Origin: an uncultured Clostridia bacterium
GTDB taxonomy: Bacteria > Bacillota > Clostridia > Oscillospirales > Ruminococcaceae
Length of the DNA: 64,000 nt
Direction of reading: 5' to 3'
NCBI GenBank assembly: GCA_947625375.1
Contig: CANQOC010000013.1
Location: 1-64,000, forward strand
Under the pieces are notes generated by a model that made no database searches, was not told the DNA's origin, and saw only the letters and a list, made by a program, of their open reading frames with translations. Below are positions 7,338-15,125 of this stretch, in pieces. Made by a program: the position numbers and the translations under genes. The stretch's first letter is position 1. Every line of letters starts with the position of its first letter.

Positions 7338-10160
7338 TCAGTCCTCTCCAAGCTTAAGAGCCTTGTTGATGTTGATTTGTTTGATGAGCCGCGCGATTAC
7401 GATAAATCCGACGACGAGCATCACGAGGACAATCGCGTAGAGCTTAAAGTAGTCGCTCCTCTGGGACACAACCCGGAACGGCGGGACCTGGTCGGTGACG
7501 TTATAGAGCACCTGGAACAGCGGTACGAAGATGTCGGAGGCGATGCCGCCGATGATGATTGATAGGAAAATTGAGACGCCGGAGACCAGAACCTGTTCAT
7601 AAATTATCATCGAGATAATCTCGCGGAAGGACATTCCCATTGCGCGGAGAATTCCGAACTGCAGCGTCCTGCCCTTAATCGAGAGAATCCAGTAGATGAG
7701 GAAGCCGATGAAGCACATCGTCATTATCGTGATGAATCCGAGCGTCAGCGCGCCGTTTACGCCCTGTAAGACCGCGTCGGTCTTCGAGGAGATGATAAGC
7801 TGTGAGGCGACGTCGAGCCTTGTGGCGACGATGCCGCGCTCGGAGACGGCGTTATAAAGCTCAGCGATGTCGGCGTCGTCCTCGAGGTCGAGCCAGACCT
7901 CATAGGGCTCGGTGACGGTCATGATGTTCACATAGTCATAGTTGAGCACCGCAAAGTCGCGGTATTCGCCCGAAGCGCCCTTTTCGTAAGGGTTGAGGCT
8001 CGGCCAGTATTCGACAATCGCGACGACCGTCGTCTCGAACCAGTTGTTTCTCGCCCACTTGACCTCGACGACGTCGCCGAGCTTAAGCTCGGTCTTGTCG
8101 GCATACGACTTCGAGACGATAATGCCGTCCTGACATTCGCTGAGAGCGTTGATATAGCGGTTGATGTGTGCCGGAAGTAGGTCGGAGCGGAACCAAGCGA
8201 CCTGTGCGAACTGGTCGGGGATAATCGCCATAATGTGCACCTCCGGGGTCGACGAATCGTCATACCGAAGCTGTACCGAGTCGCGCTGGAGAACCGGGGT
8301 CGCAAGCTTTACGCCGGGCAGAGTCGAATATCTTTCAAACTCAGGCTCGGTATACTGCGTCGTCGTGCTCTCTTCGCCGGTCTCCTCGTCGGTGACGCGG
8401 ACGCGGCTGGTCTTCCAAGCTTCGGTGATGACCGCGTCGGCGCCGAGGTTATAGCGGATTCGCTCCTCGGTGTTGCGGTTGATTGCCCTTGCGGTGTTCG
8501 CCGAAAAGATTCCGAGCGCAACCGTCAGGATGAGGAATATCATGATGAACTTTTCGCGCCCGGTCGACGACCGCCCGATGTTGTTGAGCGAGATATATGC
8601 CGCCGGGGACCACTTTTTCCTGCCGATTAAATATATCAAGCGGATAAAATAGGGATAGATTCTCACGCAGAAGAGCGCCGCGCCGAGGATAAATACCGTC
8701 GATGCCGCAAACATAAGCGGGTTCATCGTCGCCGAGGTGTCGACGACTCCGAGGCTTATAAGGTTCTCGTTCACCCTGTTGTACCACCAGAGCCATACCA
8801 CCGGAAGCACGATAAACGCGACGTCGAGGAAACAGCGCTGCCAGAACGGCTTTTTCTGCTCATGCGCCTTCGACTGCTTGTGCGCAACAATCGAGACCCG
8901 CGACGCCGGAATTATCGGCACAAGGGTCGTCACAAAGAACACCGCGACCGCAATCAGCGCATATACAAACGGCGCGAGCGACAGCTTGGCGTGAAGCGCG
9001 GGGCGATTTACGAATTCGAGGAAGCCGTTTGACACGCCGAGAATGTTGCAGAGGCCGAGTCCGACAAAGGGTCCGACAATCGCCGAGACCGCGCCGAGGA
9101 TAAGCGTCTCATAGGCGTAGATTCTCAGCACCTGCCACGACGAAGCGCCCCTCGACTTAAGCATCGCGATTTCGTTCCGCTCGGATTCGATGTTGAGCTG
9201 TGAGACCATGAAAAGATAGAACACGAGCATCAGCACGACCGGAATGTCGAGCATAAGCATTATGTACCTCAGCGACGAGGCCTTTCCGGCATAGCTCTCC
9301 AAAATCTCCTGCGCCGGGACGGTAAAGGTCGTCGCCTCTTCCTTATACTGCTCCTTCTGGGACTCGAAGCTCGAACGGACGTGCTCAATCACGTTCATGT
9401 CGAGATTCTGGTAGTCGATGATGATTCGGCAGTCGACGCTGTTGAGGTTTACGACGCCGGTCATGATTATGTCGCTTATAACCGTCTCGAAGTCGGCGAA
9501 GAAAGCGTTGTCATAGTTGGTCATTCCCTCGGACCAGAAGGTGTCGGTGTCGCTCAGCGGCTCGAAGACTCCGACGACCTTGATTTTAACGGTGTCGGGG
9601 TTGTCGGCGTTGAGGAGGTTCTTGACCTCATAGACCGTACCCATGTCAATCTGACTCACCTGGAGCGCTCGCTCGGTGCAGATAACTTCATATACCCCGT
9701 CGGCGTCCTTCCCGGGTTCATACATTCGCCCGGAGGTGAAGCTGATGTGATTCTCAAGCTCGGTCATTCCCCCGAGCTTAACGAGAGCGACGTCCCCGTT
9801 GCCGGTGTCGAGGTTGGAGAAATAAAGATAGGTGTCGAAGGTCGAGCACTTGTGATTCAGATAGGGCACCATAAGGCTGTTGAAGCGGTTTACGGCGCGG
9901 GAATATACGCTTAAAACAAGGTCGTGCTGGCGCGCTGCGTCGGTGCCGCTCATAAACGTCTTCGAGACGGCATATACGCCCGGGTATTCGCCGGTGTCCT
10001 CCTGATAAGCCTGCATATCCTTGATGAGCATTCGCTGGAGCGAAGCGTGCATATATATCGGGATTGTGCTGGTCATGGCGGTCGCCATGATAAATCCGAT
10101 TAAAAGGCAGATTACCATCCACTTGGTGTTCTGCATTTTCCTCAGAAGCAGTGTAAGCAT
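7338..10160 (-). CDS. Large FtsX/MacB-type ABC transporter permease
   Basis: This 940-residue permease has the FtsX-duplicated layout. There is an N-terminal helix (about 12-34) and a long extracytoplasmic domain (about 35-300). Three helices follow with the FtsX hallmark MLKSRGASSWQVLRIYAYE (about 340). A middle cytoplasmic stretch rich in Lys comes next, then a second extracytoplasmic domain. A C-terminal FtsX domain has FGILRAMGMSFREI (about 850) and ends KALKLGED. Such permeases couple ATP hydrolysis to mechanical work or export at the outer membrane face rather than to solute uptake. The partner membrane-fusion-like lipoprotein lies 27 bases upstream. The likely ATPases are the two LolD-type genes at the head of the operon, 14-16 kb away. 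Confidence 0.85.
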   Translation of the reverse strand: MLTLLLRKMQNTKWMVICLLIGFIMATAMTSTIPIYMHASLQRMLIKDMQAYQEDTGEYPGVYAVSKTFMSGTDAARQHDLVLSVYSRAVNRFNSLMVPYLNHKCSTFDTYLYFSNLDTGNGDVALVKLGGMTELENHISFTSGRMYEPGKDADGVYEVICTERALQVSQIDMGTVYEVKNLLNADNPDTVKIKVVGVFEPLSDTDTFWSEGMTNYDNAFFADFETVISDIIMTGVVNLNSVDCRIIIDYQNLDMNVIEHVRSSFESQKEQYKEEATTFTVPAQEILESYAGKASSLRYIMLMLDIPVVLMLVFYLFMVSQLNIESERNEIAMLKSRGASSWQVLRIYAYETLILGAVSAIVGPFVGLGLCNILGVSNGFLEFVNRPALHAKLSLAPFVYALIAVAVFFVTTLVPIIPASRVSIVAHKQSKAHEQKKPFWQRCFLDVAFIVLPVVWLWWYNRVNENLISLGVVDTSATMNPLMFAASTVFILGAALFCVRIYPYFIRLIYLIGRKKWSPAAYISLNNIGRSSTGREKFIMIFLILTVALGIFSANTARAINRNTEERIRYNLGADAVITEAWKTSRVRVTDEETGEESTTTQYTEPEFERYSTLPGVKLATPVLQRDSVQLRYDDSSTPEVHIMAIIPDQFAQVAWFRSDLLPAHINRYINALSECQDGIIVSKSYADKTELKLGDVVEVKWARNNWFETTVVAIVEYWPSLNPYEKGASGEYRDFAVLNYDYVNIMTVTEPYEVWLDLEDDADIAELYNAVSERGIVATRLDVASQLIISSKTDAVLQGVNGALTLGFITIMTMCFIGFLIYWILSIKGRTLQFGILRAMGMSFREIISMIIYEQVLVSGVSIFLSIIIGGIASDIFVPLFQVLYNVTDQVPPFRVVSQRSDYFKLYAIVLVMLVVGFIVIARLIKQININKALKLGED

Positions 10161-10187
10161 TTGTTGTCCTCCTAAACAGGGTCACGC

Positions 10188-11234
10188 TCAGCGAATGATT
10201 ACCTCGTCTCCCTCTTCGAGACCCGAGGTTATTTCTACCAGAGAGCCGCTCTGGAGGCCGAGGGTCACGTCGACCTTGACGCGCTCGTTGTCCTTGAAGA
10301 CATAGACACAGGGGACGCCGTTCACCTTTTTGACGAGGTTCGCCGAGATGACGATGACGTTTTCCCTCTTGTCGAGGACAAGTATTGTGTCGGCGATGTT
10401 TCCGACCGCCGAGCTCTCGGGGATAATGTCGTTGAACTTCACGACGATGTCTTCGGAGGCGTCGGTCAGGACGTCTTCACCCGAGGCGTCGACAAGGGGG
10501 CCGTTCGCCGAAGCGTCCCACTGCCGCCCCGTCTGATTCCGGACGATTGTCCCGTCGAAGTATTCGCCGTTATACCGAATCTGTATCGGTCGGCCAATCA
10601 GGAATTCGGGGACTTCGTCGTCGGGGTTGATTTTTATATAGAGGTCGGTGACGTCGATGACCGTCGCGACGGTTTCGCCGGGGTTAATCCAGTCGCCGGG
10701 GGAACAGGTCTTTACATACGAGACCGTCCCCGCGACCTCGGAATAAAGCCGCGCCGCCTCTTTCTGTTCATATAGCTTGTCGAGCTCGTTCTGCATCAGC
10801 TGGACGTCGAGAAGCTCCTTCTGCTTGACGTTCTCCGAGCGGTGCTCTTCGACCGCGATGTCGTACTCGAGCTGTTCGCGATAAATCTCCATCTCCTTGA
10901 TGGCGATATCCTGGTCGAGCTCATAGGTGTCGAATTCGGCGAGGAGCGCGCCCTTTTCAACGCTGTCCCCCGCGGAGACATATATGTCCAGAATGTTACC
11001 GCCGGTGCCGAAGCGGGCGTTGAACTCGGTCCCCGAGGCGATATTGCCGGGGGTGAGCACCTGGTCCGCGATGTCGCGGCGGGTCGCGGCGGTGGTCGTA
11101 TACGAGACCTCGTTTGCCTTGACGACCGGCGCCTCTAAAAGCTCCTCCTCTTCGGGAAGAAAATAACATCCGCCGAGCGACGCCGCCAAAAGCGCCGAGG
11201 CAAGTAGTGCCGAGATGATTCGCTGTGCCTTCAT
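10188..11234 (-). CDS. HlyD/MacA-like adaptor lipoprotein
   Basis: The protein has 348 residues with a lipoprotein signal (lipobox near LGGC, about 19-23). A split lipoyl/barrel-sandwich domain follows (GNILDIYVSAGDSVEKGALL, and later AGTVSYVKTCSPGDWINPG). Between the halves lies a short coiled-coil hairpin (about 105-165). The C-terminal beta-barrel ends LEEGDEVIIR. It is the MacA/HlyD-type partner of the FtsX permease encoded next. In a Gram-positive cell it would sit on the outside of the membrane. Confidence 0.85.
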   Translation of the reverse strand: MKAQRIISALLASALLAASLGGCYFLPEEEELLEAPVVKANEVSYTTTAATRRDIADQVLTPGNIASGTEFNARFGTGGNILDIYVSAGDSVEKGALLAEFDTYELDQDIAIKEMEIYREQLEYDIAVEEHRSENVKQKELLDVQLMQNELDKLYEQKEAARLYSEVAGTVSYVKTCSPGDWINPGETVATVIDVTDLYIKINPDDEVPEFLIGRPIQIRYNGEYFDGTIVRNQTGRQWDASANGPLVDASGEDVLTDASEDIVVKFNDIIPESSAVGNIADTILVLDKRENVIVISANLVKKVNGVPCVYVFKDNERVKVDVTLGLQSGSLVEITSGLEEGDEVIIR

Positions 11235-11299
11235 AAACTTCCTCCTTGGGACAAAAACCGTTTTGCTGATATATCTTAACGTAATATTTTCATGATATA

Positions 11300-12874
11300 T
11301 TACCGATTGTATTCTAATTCATCGAGTGTGATGACCGCGGTGCTGTTGTAAAACCGTGCGCGGTCAAGTGCGTCGGCGGCATATTCGCCGCTCCATGCCG
11401 CCGCAAAGCTCCAAAAGCAGCCGTCGCGCGACATTTCGTCGGGACGCGGAAGCACCGAACATTCGCTTATCGCCATAAGCTTGTTTTTGGTGACGCCGGC
11501 GGCGGATATAAAGCTGTTGACGCCGCTCCGCCCCGCCTCGGGACTTCCGTCGGGATAATAGAGGTCGAGCGAGACGATGTCGCAAAGGTCGTCGCCGGGG
11601 TAGAACGCCGCGTCCTGCCCGTTCCAGACCCAAATCAGGTTGTTGAGACCGTGATAGAGCGTCATTCTGTCGAATATAAGCTCATAGAGCCAAAGATAGC
11701 TCTCGGCGCTGCGGGACCACCAGAACTGTCCGCTCGCGGCCTCGGGGAGAAGTCGGAACAGGACCGCCGCCCCGGCGTCCTTGAGCTTTTTCAGCTGAGG
11801 CGCAACGGCGTCGATTCCCGCTATCAGCGCGAGGGTTTCGAGCGGTATCTCTCCGTTCTGTGCCCTCATCGCAACGGTGTCGGCGTCCATTGTCGCGACG
11901 TCGGTCTCGGTGACGGCGTTTTCAAGGTCGAAGGACGTCCGCGCCTGATAACAGCTGCCGTTGAGCGTCCAGTACCATGAGTACCCGACAATTCCGCCGC
12001 GATTGGCCCATTCAATCGCAAGCTCGGCGTCGCCGGTGTCTTCGCCGGCGGAGTATCCCATTAAATCGCCGAAGCGGATTGCGGGGTATCTTCCCGTCGC
12101 CGCCATCACGTCGTCAAGAAGGCGGTCGCTCCCCTCTTCGACCTGCTGTCCGCTGAGGACATGCCTGCCCGATTCAGAGAGGAGGTATTCATAGAGCTTT
12201 ACCGCCGACGGGTCGGGGTCGGGGGTTATAAGCTCGGCGGACGGCGTCAGCTCGACCGAATAGATGTCCTCCGAGTTTTCGACCAAAACGCAGTCGAGCC
12301 GCGCTTCGCCGCTGAAATCCGCGAGCATAAGCTGTGCCCCCGGGGTAAGATATACGTTTGTGAACATGACCGCTTCATAGTCCCCGGTGCCCGCGAGGGT
12401 GAACCTCCCCCAAAGGCTTCCCGAGACATAGAGACTGCCGCTGACTTCGGCGTCGGATGCCGCGCGGACGGTTATGTCATAGTGCTGTGACCGGGTTATC
12501 GCCGGCTCGACGAGGACGCTTCCCCCGCCCGAGAGGTTTTCGACATATCCGCTCCCCGAGTGCCCGCTTTCGGACGAACCGGCGGCAGCGTTCGACGCCA
12601 AAAATCCGGTCTCGAGCTCAATCAGCTCGCTGTATTCCCCGGCGTCAATCTCGAATTCGAGGGGGTCGGTCTCGCTGAGCGACGGAACCGTTATTTCGCC
12701 CGAGGGAAGGGTCTCGCTCGGCGGCGGAAGGGTCGTGTCCTCGGTGATGAGTGCGACCGTCCCCGAAGGGAGCGTTTCCGAGGGCAAATCGGCGCTCACG
12801 GACGGCTTTTCACCGCCCGCACAGCCTTCCAAAAGCAGTATCCCGCACAGGAGAAGCGCAAAAATTCTCTTCAA
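11300..12874 (-). CDS. GH26-type glycosidase lipoprotein with CBM35-like module
   Basis: A TTG start is spaced 8 bases from GGAGG; 524 residues. The lipobox is LEGC. A Ser/Thr/Pro-rich linker (about 25-70) leads to a CBM35/CBM6-like beta-sandwich (about 75-205, starting IELETG and with SGSGYVENL). A glycoside hydrolase family 26 barrel follows (about 220-520, opening HVLSGQQ). Both catalytic Glu can be placed: acid/base in FRLLPEA and nucleophile in ISECS. Family members cleave beta-mannan or related beta-glucans outside the cell. The usual LHE before the acid/base is LPE here, so the specificity may differ. It lies in the long operon between a sugar permease and the HlyD-like gene. Confidence 0.8.
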   Translation of the reverse strand: MKRIFALLLCGILLLEGCAGGEKPSVSADLPSETLPSGTVALITEDTTLPPPSETLPSGEITVPSLSETDPLEFEIDAGEYSELIELETGFLASNAAAGSSESGHSGSGYVENLSGGGSVLVEPAITRSQHYDITVRAASDAEVSGSLYVSGSLWGRFTLAGTGDYEAVMFTNVYLTPGAQLMLADFSGEARLDCVLVENSEDIYSVELTPSAELITPDPDPSAVKLYEYLLSESGRHVLSGQQVEEGSDRLLDDVMAATGRYPAIRFGDLMGYSAGEDTGDAELAIEWANRGGIVGYSWYWTLNGSCYQARTSFDLENAVTETDVATMDADTVAMRAQNGEIPLETLALIAGIDAVAPQLKKLKDAGAAVLFRLLPEAASGQFWWSRSAESYLWLYELIFDRMTLYHGLNNLIWVWNGQDAAFYPGDDLCDIVSLDLYYPDGSPEAGRSGVNSFISAAGVTKNKLMAISECSVLPRPDEMSRDGCFWSFAAAWSGEYAADALDRARFYNSTAVITLDELEYNR

Positions 12875-12897
12875 TTCATAAACCTCCTGTTACGGGC

Positions 12898-12933
12898 AAA
12901 ACCCACTGCCCCCGCGAAGAGGCAGCGGGTTTT
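12898..12933 (-). terminator. Hairpin inside the long operon
   Basis: AAAACCC-A-CTGCC pairs with GGCAG-C-GGGTTTT, giving a strong stem followed on the minus strand by TTTTG. It sits between the second sugar permease and the glycosidase gene. It may partly terminate or stabilise the upstream message. Confidence 0.55.
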
Positions 12934-12963
12934 GATTCGGTTTTGTGTGTGACTCCGGACGGA

Positions 12964-14100
12964 TTACATACCGGTAAGACCGGACCGCGCAAGACCTTCG
13001 GTGAAGTATTTCTGCAGGAAGATATACATCACGAGGATAGGCGCGATTGTCAGGAGACAGCCGGATTCGAGCCAGACTATCTTCTTTCTTGTACCGACCT
13101 GTGTTCCGCTGAATAGGCGGTTGTCGAGGTCGCCCGACAGCTTTTGCAGCGCAAGCGATACGGTGTTGTTGTTGTTGAAGAATGTCGAGCTGATGTAGTA
13201 GTCGTTCCAGTACCAGACGATTGCGAAGAGGAAGACGGTGAGGAACGAGGAAGCGGCGTTCGGAACCATGATTCTTATGAATGTCTTGAACGGGCCGCAG
13301 CCGTCGAGATAGGCGGCGTCTTCAAGCTCGATGGGGAGTCCGCGGAAGAACTGACGGAAGATGAAGATAAAGAGTCCGGACTTGATTCCGTTTGCGAACA
13401 GAGCCGGCGCATACATTACGACCGGTACGTCAATCAGCGAAACAAACCACTTTCCGGTGCCGGCGCCGGCGGCGTCGGTCATCTCTTTGATGGTCTTTCC
13501 GAAGATTTCTTTAACTCCGGCGGCGTGGAGGAGATTGACGAGTCCTCCGGCCCTGAAGAATGCCCACTGGAGATAGAGCGGGATAACCGTAATCTGCGGC
13601 GGAACGATAATCTGCATAATGACTATCGCGAAGCAGATGCCCTTGCCCTTGAAGTTGAATCTCGCGAGACCGTAGCCGGTTAAGGCACAGGTTACGACCG
13701 AAAGAAGCGAGCACACAAGGTTTATCTTAAGCGTTGTGCCGAGGGCCTTCGGGAAGTCCATAACGTCCCAGACGTCCATCATGTTGCTCAGTGTGAACGA
13801 CTTCGGCAGCCAGATAATCGAAGGGTCGTTCATCTGTACATTCGGTCTGAATGCCGTCGAGAACATATAGATGAGGGGATAGAGGATGACGAAACAAAGG
13901 CCGAACAGAATCATAAACCTGAATATAGGCCAGACCTTTGAGACGATTGCCCTTCTTCTGAGGTATGCAAGGTGCTCGGGGGCGAGCTGACGCTCGTCGA
14001 GAGTACCCGCCTTCTTGGCGGCCTTATATGCCTTGCGCCGCTCTCTGAGGGCCTTTTCGCGCTCCTTGGCGAATTGTTTTTCTTCTTTTGCGGTTGCCAT
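12964..14100 (-). CDS. Carbohydrate ABC transporter permease (MalG-like)
   Basis: This 378-residue permease has six membrane helices. The inner-membrane coupling (EAA) loop reads ELEDAAYLDGCGPFKTFIRI (about 265-285). The family is about 280 residues long. The excess is a Lys/Arg-rich cytoplasmic N-terminus (about 1-55, KEREKALRERRKAYKAAKK) and an insert between helices 3 and 4 (about 190-225). It pairs with the MalF-like permease 14 bases upstream. No ATPase is encoded beside it, so the MsmX-type ATPase at 38.3 kb is the likely energy source. Confidence 0.9.
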   Translation of the reverse strand: MATAKEEKQFAKEREKALRERRKAYKAAKKAGTLDERQLAPEHLAYLRRRAIVSKVWPIFRFMILFGLCFVILYPLIYMFSTAFRPNVQMNDPSIIWLPKSFTLSNMMDVWDVMDFPKALGTTLKINLVCSLLSVVTCALTGYGLARFNFKGKGICFAIVIMQIIVPPQITVIPLYLQWAFFRAGGLVNLLHAAGVKEIFGKTIKEMTDAAGAGTGKWFVSLIDVPVVMYAPALFANGIKSGLFIFIFRQFFRGLPIELEDAAYLDGCGPFKTFIRIMVPNAASSFLTVFLFAIVWYWNDYYISSTFFNNNNTVSLALQKLSGDLDNRLFSGTQVGTRKKIVWLESGCLLTIAPILVMYIFLQKYFTEGLARSGLTGM

Positions 14101-14114
14101 TCAGTATCCCTCCT

Positions 14115-15125
14115 TTATACTTCGTAGTAGACGAATTTGTTGATTATCGGCAGGACGATGCAGAGCGCGATGATGACTATGAGGAAGTATGCCCAAGCCA
14201 TAGCCGCGGAATAACCGTGCTCCCATTCGGATGCCTTACTCAGCACTATCGTCATAACTTCGTTGGCGGGGTCGATGAAGGAGTCAACAATGGTATAGAT
14301 GAGGTTGGTGACTATCATCGGGCTGATATAGGGGATGGTAATCTTCCAGAAGAATTCCCAAGCCGTTGCGCCCTCGATTGAGGCGGCTTCCTTTGCGGAA
14401 TAAGGGATATTCTGGAGTGCAGAAAGGAAGATTATAATCTGGATACCGGAATCCCAGACGAGGTTGAAGACGTTCGACGTTACCGTTGAAATCATCTCGG
14501 TGACCTTATCGCTGATGTTATATACACCCAAGAAGTTCATCAGCGCGCCTGTCATATCCGTCTCGAACATCGTCGAAAACTGTTCCGCGCCGCCCGCATA
14601 ACCCGAGGTGTCCATATCGCCGTTGATAATCGAGATAACCGGTCCTGTCGCGATGATAACCGGGAGGAAGAATACCGCACGGGCAAAGGTTCTTCCCCTG
14701 AATTTCTGGTTGAGGATTACCGCGATGAAGATTGAGAAGATGATAATCAGCGGAGTCTGCCACGCTGTTTCGACGAGGACCGACAGAAGCGCTTCGGTGT
14801 AGTCGGTGTCTTCGCGGAAAGCGTTGATATAGTTGGTGAGTCCGATAAACCGGGTTCCCATATATCCGAGGTTGACTTCGGTCTCGTTGAAGGAGTACCA
14901 GAGCGATATCAAGAGCGGACGCAGGAAGAAGTATATCGTCCCTATAATCCAGATGGCAAGGAATCCGTAGGCATAAAGCGCCTTGCGCTTTTCATATGCA
15001 ATTCTCATGCCCTTTACCTTAGGTTCCTTCGGAGCCTTCGGTGCCTTGGGAGCCTTCGGCGGCTTTTCAGCCTTAACCTTGACTTCCTTAACGGTCTCGG
15101 CAACCGTGTTGTTGGTCTCTGCCAT
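14115..15125 (-). CDS. Sugar ABC transporter permease (MalF-like)
   Basis: This 336-residue protein has six helices and an EAA loop AKEAASIEGATAWEFFWKIT (about 250-270). A Lys-rich N-terminus (about 15-45) contains four PKA/KAP-type repeats before the first helix. Its ATG shares one base with the TAA stop of the DUF5696 gene (TAATG), so translation is coupled. It forms the heterodimeric channel with the MalG-like protein that follows. Confidence 0.9.
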   Translation of the reverse strand: MAETNNTVAETVKEVKVKAEKPPKAPKAPKAPKEPKVKGMRIAYEKRKALYAYGFLAIWIIGTIYFFLRPLLISLWYSFNETEVNLGYMGTRFIGLTNYINAFREDTDYTEALLSVLVETAWQTPLIIIFSIFIAVILNQKFRGRTFARAVFFLPVIIATGPVISIINGDMDTSGYAGGAEQFSTMFETDMTGALMNFLGVYNISDKVTEMISTVTSNVFNLVWDSGIQIIIFLSALQNIPYSAKEAASIEGATAWEFFWKITIPYISPMIVTNLIYTIVDSFIDPANEVMTIVLSKASEWEHGYSAAMAWAYFLIVIIALCIVLPIINKFVYYEV

